From IMG/VR virus record IMGVR_UViG_3300049855_000437, positions 1 through 21,405 of that record: 21,405 nt of DNA. The stretch is one strand, 5' to 3'. Position 1 is the stretch's first letter. Each line of letters begins with the position of its first letter. The notes beneath the pieces were generated by a model. It ran no database searches and was not told where the DNA came from. It saw only the letters and a program-made list of their open reading frames with translations. Source of the stretch: a virus. Both the position numbers and the translations under genes were made by a program. This document shows positions 1 through 5,990 of the stretch, piece by piece.

Positions 1-618
1 GTTCTTGTACTCGTTGGGGTTTTCCGTGCGCAGGGCCAACACAGCTTGCAGCTGCTGGATGACTTCTTCTTCTTCCAGCGGCACTTCGTAGAAGGCGTAG
101 ACCGGTACCGTTTCCTTGCGGGTAGCCACGATCTGGCACCAACCGAGCTCGATGGCTACGGTGCCTTCGTCAACCGCAGCACGAATCAGGTCGTCAATGA
201 AATCGACCTTGTCGATGCAGGTCTCGAACTGGTAGTTCAGCAGGATCTGCTGCTGCTGTGCGGCTTTGGTGTCTTCCCAGGTGCGCGGCTTACAGGTGAA
301 CAGGGTGTCCTGGCCCAGGAACGGCTCAGACAAGGCCGGGTAACGCCATTCGGCATGCTTGCGGATCAGCTTTGGGGCAACGCTTGAGCGGCCTTTTACC
401 TTGCGCGGGGCAGCTTCGCCCTGGCAGTGCATGTGATCTCGCCAGCGCTCGATGTCAGCAACCATCACATCATGGGAAGGCTTGGCTGCAGCCAGATCCG
501 CCTTCAGGTCGGAAAGTGTCGGAGCCTTGACCCACTCAGGCTGCAGCCTTTCCGGGAGTACGTCAGAGGGCTTGGCGACGTACGTGACCTCGTTGGATGT
601 AACAACCGGAGTAGTCAT
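1..618 (-). CDS. Phage portal protein, N-terminal part (cut by window edge)
   Basis: This leftward reading frame starts with ATG at 618 and stays open for 206 codons to the window edge, so the C-terminal part is missing. It begins MTTPVVTSNEVTYVAKPSDV. A central stretch (GRSSVAPKLIRKHAEWRYPA, then LSEPFLGQD) matches the region near the start of large podovirus-type portal proteins, where a conserved GRS motif is followed by a helix leading to LxxPF. After it come a helical segment (FETCIDKVDFIDDLIRAAVD) and a strand (GTVAIELGWC), also typical of that family. Portal proteins form the dodecameric ring at one capsid vertex through which the terminase pumps DNA. The gene is divergent from the 671-1618 gene across a 52-base gap. 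The family call is from motif memory; the visible part lacks the stem and crown domains. Confidence 0.8.
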   Translation of the reverse strand, partial: MTTPVVTSNEVTYVAKPSDVLPERLQPEWVKAPTLSDLKADLAAAKPSHDVMVADIERWRDHMHCQGEAAPRKVKGRSSVAPKLIRKHAEWRYPALSEPFLGQDTLFTCKPRTWEDTKAAQQQQILLNYQFETCIDKVDFIDDLIRAAVDEGTVAIELGWCQIVATRKETVPVYAFYEVPLEEEEVIQQLQAVLALRTENPNEYKN

Positions 619-670
619 GGGCTCAACCTGAGTTATATTAGGGCGCAATATAGCTCAACAAAGACGGGAT
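619..670. promoter_or_regulatory. Divergent intergenic region with inverted repeat and paired TATATT boxes
   Basis: This is the only gap between the leftward portal gene and the rightward 671-1618 gene. It holds an inverted repeat, GAGTTATATT (630-639) and AATATAGCTC (647-656), with nine of ten positions complementary and a 7-base spacer. Each arm carries a -10-like TATATT, one reading right (634-639) and one left (652-647). A direct repeat GCTCAAC flanks it at 621-627 and 653-659. No convincing -35 box is seen for either direction. It probably contains divergent promoters or an operator; the symmetry is observed, the function is inferred. Confidence 0.5.
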
Positions 671-1618
671 ATGGCTAGCATTCCTTCGAACTTGACCCTG
701 ATTCGGGAAGATTCTCGCCGACCAAGGTCCCTGTCCAAGATTAAGGCCAGCATGACCCAGGCGTCCACAGATTACCTCATGGTCGTCGGCCATGACGACA
801 TCGTAGACATCTCAGGAACCCTTACCGGGGACATCCACTACCTGACTACCCACGTCGCCACCCGCCGACAGTTCCGCCATACCCGCCCCGTCGTGGCCTA
901 CGACCCCCTTCTCCTGACCCAGTACAACTACTTGGGAGCCCCTATTCTCCATCGGTCCCTCATCCCCCTGTTCCCTGAGGCGGCCCGAGAACCTTGGCAC
1001 ACTCTTCTGGTTCGAGCTCAAGGCCAAGGGGCCACTTTCAGCCTGATCTCGGGGGACCACACCATCATCGACTCCTGGCCTCGTCCAGCGCTCGGCGGGG
1101 CCTATGCCGAGTACCGACGCCCTTTTGACCCAGAAGCGGTCATGGAGGCTGTCCCAGGGCTTCTGGTGCAGGAGATCGGTCAGCAGCCCTACTACGCCTT
1201 CCGGAATCCTCGAGCTGAGACCGTCAAGGCCTTCTGCCGCGGCTGTGCTCCGGAGTTCCTGGCCAGCCTGGCAGACGGTGGGGTCACGGTCTATGAGATG
1301 CCCACCTTCGACCTGCCCCAGCTCCGAGCCAGCGAGACCAGCTACGTGGCCTGGTTCGACGGCCTGGCCGACAGCGCGGGTAAGAGCATCCTGAGCCAGC
1401 TCCGGCTGGCTATGGAGTTTGAGGGGGTCACCACGGTGTCGCCCCGGGTTGTCTCTGACTTCACCCCGGCGTCCTTTCGGTGCGCTCCTTTCGAAGTGAT
1501 GGGCATCCGTCGGGGGTTCTCTCCGATCGCCTGGATGAGCCGTACAGCAGACCTATCAAGCACTCCGCCCAGCACAGGCTGTATCAACAGTCAGGTAGTC
1601 GTCAGGGAACTTCCGTAG
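671..1618 (+). CDS. Glycosyltransferase-2-like protein, possibly degenerate
   Basis: A 315-residue soluble protein without signal peptide or membrane segments. I do not recognise it with certainty. Two parts recall GT-A family 2 glycosyltransferases. Residues about 21-45 (LSKIKASMTQASTDYLMVVG then HDD) have the shape of the helix, strand and acidic DxD/DDD motif that binds metal and nucleotide sugar. Residues about 83-130 (QYNYLGAPILHRS and onward) resemble the acceptor-side part. A second, weaker GT-like block lies near residues 213-255, where SYVAWFDGLAD occupies the place of a DxD strand and a GVTTVSPRVV strand follows. The N-terminal Rossmann-like start of a normal GT2 (PTYNR type) is absent, so the protein is truncated or diverged. 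The upstream ribosome site is weak (GACGGG, too close). Phage glycosyltransferases can modify virion proteins, DNA or host surface sugars. It is the first gene of the rightward lysis island. Confidence 0.45.
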   Translation: MASIPSNLTLIREDSRRPRSLSKIKASMTQASTDYLMVVGHDDIVDISGTLTGDIHYLTTHVATRRQFRHTRPVVAYDPLLLTQYNYLGAPILHRSLIPLFPEAAREPWHTLLVRAQGQGATFSLISGDHTIIDSWPRPALGGAYAEYRRPFDPEAVMEAVPGLLVQEIGQQPYYAFRNPRAETVKAFCRGCAPEFLASLADGGVTVYEMPTFDLPQLRASETSYVAWFDGLADSAGKSILSQLRLAMEFEGVTTVSPRVVSDFTPASFRCAPFEVMGIRRGFSPIAWMSRTADLSSTPPSTGCINSQVVVRELP

Positions 1619-1645
1619 CATCCATCATCTCCAAAGGGTCTTTCT

Positions 1646-2272
1646 ATGCTTCTCACAGCTCTGTCGAACGCTATCAAACTTGCCCCTGCCCAATACCGGG
1701 AACCGCTGGTAGCAGTCATCAGCGATTTCGAAATCACCAACCAGGCTGAGTTTCTGGCAACGGTGTACTACGAGTCAAAGTACTTGACCTCATTGGTCGA
1801 AAACCTGAACTACAGCTCCGACGCCCTTCTCAAGAAATTCGGTCGTCACCGCATCAGCTACGAAAATGCTTTGCGCTATGGACGTAGTGGCTACCACCGT
1901 GCCAATCCCCAGGCCATCGCCAATGCCATCTACGGCGGGAAGTGGGGCCTAGACAACCTCGGCAACACCAAAGAAAACGATGGCTGGCACTATCGCGGCC
2001 AAGGCCCAATCCAACTCACTGGAAGAAGCAACTGGGAAGCCTTCGGCAAATTTCTGGGACGTGAGGATGTAGGGCAGAATCCCCAGATTGCTCTCAACGA
2101 TCCCCTGCTTGTGTGCAAAACGGCTGGCTGGTACTGGACCAAATTCCGTGATCTCAACGGTTGTGGAAAGGACATGCGAGCCGTCACCAAACTGGTCACT
2201 GGCGCTTCAGACACTGCCATCAAGACGCGCCTGACGTACCGTGATCGTGTTCAACTGTTGATGGCCACCTAA
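1646..2272 (+). CDS. Endolysin, glycoside hydrolase family 19 (chitinase-like lysozyme)
   Basis: A 208-residue single-domain peptidoglycan hydrolase that should cut the glycan backbone between N-acetylmuramic acid and N-acetylglucosamine. The GH19 signature is clear: TVYYESKYLTSLVENLNYSS holds the two catalytic glutamates, E43 and E52, nine residues apart as in bacterial family 19 chitinases. The second conserved block YRGQGPIQLTGRSNWEAFG lies at residues about 117-135. No signal peptide, SAR segment or cell-wall-binding domain is visible, so release to the periplasm should need a holin, and none is obvious in this cassette. An AGGG ribosome site sits seven bases before the ATG. The Rz gene follows 14 bases downstream, giving an endolysin-spanin transcription unit. 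Confidence 0.93.
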   Translation: MLLTALSNAIKLAPAQYREPLVAVISDFEITNQAEFLATVYYESKYLTSLVENLNYSSDALLKKFGRHRISYENALRYGRSGYHRANPQAIANAIYGGKWGLDNLGNTKENDGWHYRGQGPIQLTGRSNWEAFGKFLGREDVGQNPQIALNDPLLVCKTAGWYWTKFRDLNGCGKDMRAVTKLVTGASDTAIKTRLTYRDRVQLLMAT

Positions 2273-2286
2273 CCTAGGAGAACGTA

Positions 2287-2730
2287 GTGACCGATACTTT
2301 CAAGCTGTACGGAACCATCGCCTTGATAGTCATTCTTGGCTTGATGGCCTGGGGTGTGAAGAACTGGGACTCCAATCGACTGGAGGCTCAGTTCCAAGCC
2401 GGCGAGCTTGCCGAACGAGCCAAATGGCAAGCCGCCCAGAACAAGGCAACAGAAGATGCAGTGAACGAAAGCAACCGGGATACCGTAGCCAGCGAAGATG
2501 CTGCTGACGAAGCCCGGGACGTTGCAGGCAAGACCCTTGCTGCCAGCACGGCAGCTACTCAAACCATCGTGGAGAAGATTGTTTATGCGTACCGTACTGC
2601 ACCTGCTACTGCTTGCCTGCCTACTGACCTTCCTCTCGGGGTGCAGCAAGGACTCAGTGAAGCGCGATCTGCCGCCCTCGGTGGAAGTCCTACCGCCCCG
2701 GGTGGACTGCAACCAGCCGAGCGCAACTGA
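2287..2730 (+). CDS. Rz: Inner-membrane spanin (Rz-like i-spanin)
   Basis: A 147-residue protein starting with GTG at 2287 behind an AGGAG ribosome site. It has one N-terminal membrane segment (LYGTIALIVILGLMAWGV, residues about 5-22), then a long Ala/Glu/Lys-rich helical periplasmic region with coiled-coil character (EAQFQAGELAERAKWQAAQN and on) and a Gly/Pro-rich tail. This is the N-in, C-out form of Rz i-spanins, which bridge the envelope with Rz1 and fuse inner and outer membranes in the last step of lysis. Rz1 starts inside this gene in another frame, the classic nested arrangement. The short length matches Rz-type proteins. Confidence 0.85.
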   Translation: MTDTFKLYGTIALIVILGLMAWGVKNWDSNRLEAQFQAGELAERAKWQAAQNKATEDAVNESNRDTVASEDAADEARDVAGKTLAASTAATQTIVEKIVYAYRTAPATACLPTDLPLGVQQGLSEARSAALGGSPTAPGGLQPAERN

Positions 2731-2878
2731 CCCGCCCATGCACCCCCTCACGACGGATCCAGTGGCTTGGACCGTCTGGGCGAGCCGGGTTTACCTCACC
2801 ATCGGCCAGGAGCGAGAGCTGGACAGAATCGAAGAGGCTTGCATCCAAAAGCTAAAAGACAAAGCTGTCATTCGATAA
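2585..2878 (+). CDS. Rz1: Outer-membrane spanin lipoprotein (Rz1-like o-spanin)
   Basis: A 97-residue lipoprotein starting at an ATG within Rz and continuing 148 bases past its stop. It begins MRTVLHLLLLACLLTFLSGC: a short signal peptide with a lipobox (LSGC), so processing should leave Cys20 as the lipidated first residue. The mature part is proline-rich (LPPSVEVLPPRVDC), as is usual for Rz1. A C-terminal helical extension (about residues 57-97) makes it longer than minimal Rz1 proteins of about 60 residues. A GGAGAAG ribosome site precedes the start. The different-frame, partly nested arrangement with Rz supports both calls. The last codons lie just before the bidirectional terminator. Confidence 0.88.
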   Translation: MRTVLHLLLLACLLTFLSGCSKDSVKRDLPPSVEVLPPRVDCNQPSATDPPMHPLTTDPVAWTVWASRVYLTIGQERELDRIEEACIQKLKDKAVIR

Positions 2879-2891
2879 CCTGAGTTCTATG

Positions 2892-2923
2892 AAAAAGGCC
2901 CCGATTTCTCGGGGCCTTTTTTT
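2892..2923. terminator. Bidirectional intrinsic terminator
   Basis: A perfect 8-bp stem (GGCCCCGA and TCGGGGCC) with a TTTC loop is preceded by AAAAA and followed by seven T, so a U-tract is produced on both strands. It lies in the 59-base gap between converging genes, Rz1 (ending 2878) and the leftward gene ending at 2938, and should stop transcription from both. Confidence 0.93.
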
Positions 2924-2937
2924 GTGCTTGCGATTGC

Positions 2938-3450
2938 TCAGGCTTTTCGTCGGGCGTAGTAGGACATGCCAGCAGGAGACTTTTCTAACTGGCCCAGGAT
3001 GGCAACATCGTTCCGAGCGTGGGTCACGCCATTCGGAGCCAGCACCGTCAGGTTCACTCGGTAGCCTTCTTCAACATGGCTGACGAAAGCGACCATCGGA
3101 TCGGACTCTTTGTCTTCCAGCCGTTCGTAGTACCAGACCTGCTCACCAAGAAGAACGACAGGATCGACCGTCGGAATTTCTTGGTTCTTGTTCTTGTTGT
3201 ATATCTGGTCGGCCAGGCGGAAGCCCAGTAGGGGCCAGATTTTTTCGACTGCCTTACTGTGTGCAATGAGCTGTCCCAGTTCAGCATCGAAATTTTCGAG
3301 GCTCACGCAGGCAGACATTCCTTCGACGGTAAAGCCGTTGTACAGGGTCAACTGACAGACCGTCGTACGGCCATTCGGTAGCACGGTGTAGGTCGCCGAG
3401 ACAACCGCGTCATTCACGTCAGCTTGGCTAACAGAAGGCGCACTTTTCAT
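2938..3450 (-). CDS. Gp49-like phage protein (N4 gp49 / Sf6 gene 66 family) with extra C-terminal domain
   Basis: A 170-residue protein. Residues about 8-85 match the phage family named after N4 gp49 and Sf6 gene 66: a beta-rich start (TYTVLPNGRTTVCQLTLYNG), then FTVEGMSACVSLENFDAELG and the helix KAVEKIWPLLGFRLADQIY. The family is widespread in phages and has no established function. The remaining residues form a second segment (VVLLGEQVWYYERL; then EGYRVNLTVLAPNGVT) that looks like a small beta domain found in other phage proteins; I cannot name it. A GGAG ribosome site precedes the ATG. It is last in a three-gene leftward unit and ends 15 bases from the terminator. Confidence 0.8.
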   Translation of the reverse strand: MKSAPSVSQADVNDAVVSATYTVLPNGRTTVCQLTLYNGFTVEGMSACVSLENFDAELGQLIAHSKAVEKIWPLLGFRLADQIYNKNKNQEIPTVDPVVLLGEQVWYYERLEDKESDPMVAFVSHVEEGYRVNLTVLAPNGVTHARNDVAILGQLEKSPAGMSYYARRKA

Positions 3451-3471
3451 TCATCACTCTCCAGGTTGGTT

Positions 3472-3735
3472 TTAGGCTTCAGAAAAATCGGTGCTGGGGT
3501 CAGCAACCGGTGGGCGCTTCGAGTCACGCAGCTGTCGAACACGATTCACCACGTAAAGGCGAAGCTCACGAGGAATGATCGCTGCCTTTTCAGCCAGCGT
3601 CAGGTCTGCGAAACGCTCCAGACCAGGGCCGTAGGTGAACAGGGCTTCTGCGATTTCAAGCTGCTGTGTCTGGCTGGAAACAGAATTGAGAAGGGCATCG
3701 CAGATGGCTTTGGTTCGTTCTGCATTGGTTGCCAT
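3472..3735 (-). CDS. Small protein of unknown function
   Basis: An 87-residue protein that I do not recognise. It is mostly helical: residues 4-35 (ERTKAICDALLNSVSSQTQQ and on) form an amphipathic helix, a second helix spans the LTLAEKAAIIPRELRLYVVN region, and a short disordered tail (KRPPVADPSTDFSEA) ends it. No membrane segment, cysteines or catalytic motif. AAGGAC seven bases before the ATG is a fair ribosome site. It lies between the 43-residue membrane protein and the Gp49-like gene with gaps of 9 and 21 bases, which fits one operon. Confidence 0.7.
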   Translation of the reverse strand: MATNAERTKAICDALLNSVSSQTQQLEIAEALFTYGPGLERFADLTLAEKAAIIPRELRLYVVNRVRQLRDSKRPPVADPSTDFSEA

Positions 3736-3744
3736 GACGAGTCC

Positions 3745-3876
3745 TTAGTCGAGCTTGGTCGGAGGACGGACGCCCGGGCGAGTGCCGGTACCTTCAGACT
3801 TCTTGCGCTTGCTGCGAGACACCAAGATGTAGGTCACGACACCAGCGACAAAGACAAAGCCGAGAAGCAGTTCCAT
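3745..3876 (-). CDS. 43-residue single-pass membrane protein
   Basis: A short gene translated from ATG at 3876 to TAA at 3745. The product begins MELLLGFVFVAGVVTYILV, one clear membrane segment, followed by a strongly basic stretch (SRSKRKKSEG) and a proline-rich end (GTRPGVRPPTKLD). The positive charge after the segment predicts an N-out, C-in topology. An AAAGGAA ribosome site lies a few bases before the ATG, and the gene fits exactly between the candidate promoter at 3915-3944 and the next gene. Such small one-pass proteins with a basic tail occur as holin accessories, antiholins or envelope modulators in phages, but nothing here decides the role. Confidence 0.7.
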   Translation of the reverse strand: MELLLGFVFVAGVVTYILVSRSKRKKSEGTGTRPGVRPPTKLD

Positions 3877-3914
3877 AGTGATTCCTTTGATTGGTTGAGG
3901 GATGTGGCGGTGAA

Positions 3915-3944
3915 TTTATATCACAGACCGCTTTCGTAGGTCAT
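3915..3944 (-). promoter_or_regulatory. Candidate extended -10 promoter for the 3876-2938 genes
   Basis: On the minus strand, TATAAA (3920-3915) is preceded by TGA, giving an extended -10 of TGnTATAAT type, and ATGACC (3944-3939) lies 18 bases upstream as a partial -35. The predicted start of transcription is near 3908, about 30 bases before the 43-residue gene. It overlaps the end of the 3921-4358 gene. Spacing and sequence support a sigma-70 type promoter; activity is inferred. Confidence 0.5.
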
Positions 3945-4358
3945 GCTTACTGTTACGTCCTGGGTGGCCCCGGCCGATGTGACGCGGAAGATTGCGCTCA
4001 CGTTGGTGCCAATAGGCAGGTTGGTGACCGTGAAGGTCGTGGTAGCCGCCGAGGGAGACGTGGCGGTGATCAACGTCGAACCACTGACTCGCGTCCAAGC
4101 AAACGAGCCATCGCCACCTGAGGCCGTAACGCTAGTCAAGGTAGCAAAAGTGCGGGTAGCTGGTGAATTAGAAGCCGGGCTATTGGTGAAAGTGCGGCTG
4201 ACATTTCCTGTAGAAACAGAAAGAGACGACCATACAGTCACCCAAGCCCCGCTTACTCGACGCTTTACTGTAGATACCCCAACCCAAGCACCGCCGGAGC
4301 GGCGCTTGACGGACGCGATGTCGACGAAGGAGCCGGAGGACTTGCGCTTGAAGGCCAT
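3921..4358 (-). CDS. Tail-associated Ig-like protein with N-terminal KRR-GAWV repeats
   Basis: A 145-residue protein of two parts. Residues 1-45 carry three copies of a 14-16 residue repeat: FKRKSSGSFVDIAS, VKRRSGGAWVGVST, VKRRVSGAWVTVWS, each a basic K-R-[KR] turn followed by [GS]-[AS]-[FW]-V. Similar small repeats occur at the ends of tail fibre genes in many phages and prophages and look like short beta-strand modules. Residues about 46-145 form a Ser/Thr-rich beta sandwich of Ig or PKD type (ATRTFATLTSVTASGGDGSF, then VSAIFRVTSAGATQDVTVSM). It starts 3 bases after the knob-domain fibre gene, so it probably belongs to the same fibre assembly, as an accessory or decoration protein. No enzymatic motif. 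Confidence 0.65.
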   Translation of the reverse strand: MAFKRKSSGSFVDIASVKRRSGGAWVGVSTVKRRVSGAWVTVWSSLSVSTGNVSRTFTNSPASNSPATRTFATLTSVTASGGDGSFAWTRVSGSTLITATSPSAATTTFTVTNLPIGTNVSAIFRVTSAGATQDVTVSMTYESGL

Positions 4359-4361
4359 AGG

Positions 4362-5990
4362 TCACCACGCCCACAGGTCGCCATCCGCCGCCGCCGCGCC
4401 GGGATCGGCGGACTGGACGAAGGTGCGTGGAATGCGAACCCACGATGCGCCGTTGGCTGCAAGCTGGAAGTCAGAGCCCCCGAGCCGGACGGTGCCGTTG
4501 AAGAAGAGGCCGCTGTTCTCCTGAAGCTCGACGCCCGCGATGAACTCATTGCGCGACCAGCTGCCCCAAACACCGGACGCCTTCTGCCGTCGCCACACCT
4601 GGCGCCCGGCGGCGCTGGCGGTGAAGTCCCAGACTTCCTGGGTGATCCAGTCGTTGTTGTGGACGGTGACGCGACCGATGTACCAGCCGCCGCCGCCGGG
4701 CGAGTTAGCAGCGCCAGCCGCCATCCAGATGCCGTTAGCGTTGGCGTTGTTCCAGTCGGTGTGCTGGGTGCCGCCGCCGCGCATGCCGTTGGGCATGGCC
4801 GCATCAGGGATCGTTCCGGTCGTGAGGTTCGCTGCATTGGCGGGGTTGAGGTTGTGGGGAGACCACACTTCAACGCCGTCCACATGCAGCCGCGCACCGG
4901 GCATGACGTACTTGGTGCCGTCGAACAAAACGTAGCGGCTCTGGGCGCCATTGAGAAACAGGACGCCCGTGCCGTCACCACGCGATGCGGTAATGTCGCG
5001 CCACAGACAATTCAAGCCATTGACAGTGTCGCTGAACGTGACCACACCAGCTGCAGACACTGTTATTCGATTGCCGTTAGCTGCATTCCATAGAAACCAG
5101 TTGCCACCATCAACGTAGGTTCCCCACACCGCAGCGCTTGTGCGGTCGCTTAGAAAGAAACCTGCATTCGAACCTTGGCTGTTGAAGTTGCCGCCACTCG
5201 GTACAGTGAACTGAGAAGCACTCAAAGAGCCAATACCGGTGTCGCCGGCTTTATTGATGGGCGTGAAGCCCAATGATGCCTGTTTGCCGTCCAGAGCCGT
5301 TTGAAGACCCGTCACTTCAGAAATGATGTGATTGTGAGCACTCGGCGCAAACGTGGCAGGTTTACCGCTTAGACCAGCCCACGTAAACGAAGCAATCGCC
5401 AGCTTGGCGTCGAGGGCAGTCTGCAGCCCGGTGACGTTGGCAATGGTGTGCGTGTGCCCACCAGCCACAGAATCAGCAGCTTTCTGAGCCCAGTGACGAG
5501 CCGAGTATTTCGACGGTTCAACCGTGGTATCGACGTTTTCGTCAGCCCATTTCTGAGCCTTGTCACGAGCCAGGCCAGCATTGGTGTTGGCCGTACTTGC
5601 AGTAGTCGCTGAGCCAGCAGCTGCTGTCGCACTGTTGCCTGCATTAGTTGCTGAAGTGCCGGCCGCTGTTGCCTGTGTGCTGGCCGTCGTAGCTGAAGCT
5701 GCAGCTGCATTTTGGGAAGCCAAAGCGTTCGCAGCACTGGTCTGAGCCGACAGAGAAGCCGTGGTAGCTGTACCAGCTTGAGTGGTGGCCGTGTTGGCTG
5801 CAGCGCTCGCCGTGTTAGCGAACACCTCGATGGGCTGCTCGTTCAGCGCTGGATTCAGCGCCTGTGCGGCAGGGCAGTAGACCAGGTAGGTCTGTCCATC
5901 GGCATAAACCAATGGATACCGACCATCGGAATTAGGGCCTCCACTGGGAGTACCGTTGAGCCAGGCTTCAAGTTGAGTAGTGCTAGACAT
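4362..5990 (-). CDS. Tail fibre with pyocin-knob-like C-terminal domain
   Basis: A 542-residue fibre protein. Residues about 55-140 are an Ala/Thr/Ser-rich low-complexity stalk (TASAAANTATTQAG and on), probably a trimeric coiled coil. Residues 150-170 carry the DKAQKWADENVD...YSARHWAQKAA motif common in fibre shafts. Two copies of a HxHxIxxVTGLQTALDxK module follow (about 178-250), as in many phage fibres. The C-terminal half includes a knob-type region (GIWMAAGAANSPGGGGWYIG; then HNNDWITQEVWDFTA; then VWRRQKASGVWGSW) like the receptor-binding knobs of R-pyocin fibres. The ATG overlaps the upstream stop as TAATG and has GGAG five bases before it. The product is expected to bind the host surface, probably lipopolysaccharide or another glycan. 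Confidence 0.87.
   Translation of the reverse strand: MSSTTQLEAWLNGTPSGGPNSDGRYPLVYADGQTYLVYCPAAQALNPALNEQPIEVFANTASAAANTATTQAGTATTASLSAQTSAANALASQNAAAASATTASTQATAAGTSATNAGNSATAAAGSATTASTANTNAGLARDKAQKWADENVDTTVEPSKYSARHWAQKAADSVAGGHTHTIANVTGLQTALDAKLAIASFTWAGLSGKPATFAPSAHNHIISEVTGLQTALDGKQASLGFTPINKAGDTGIGSLSASQFTVPSGGNFNSQGSNAGFFLSDRTSAAVWGTYVDGGNWFLWNAANGNRITVSAAGVVTFSDTVNGLNCLWRDITASRGDGTGVLFLNGAQSRYVLFDGTKYVMPGARLHVDGVEVWSPHNLNPANAANLTTGTIPDAAMPNGMRGGGTQHTDWNNANANGIWMAAGAANSPGGGGWYIGRVTVHNNDWITQEVWDFTASAAGRQVWRRQKASGVWGSWSRNEFIAGVELQENSGLFFNGTVRLGGSDFQLAANGASWVRIPRTFVQSADPGAAAADGDLWAW

Noticed and set aside
5550-5830. A low-complexity Ala/Thr-coding stretch that could be taken for a tandem DNA repeat.
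   Set aside because: The protein-level repeat is loose and the DNA units differ in length and sequence; it is the fibre stalk, not a satellite or CRISPR array.
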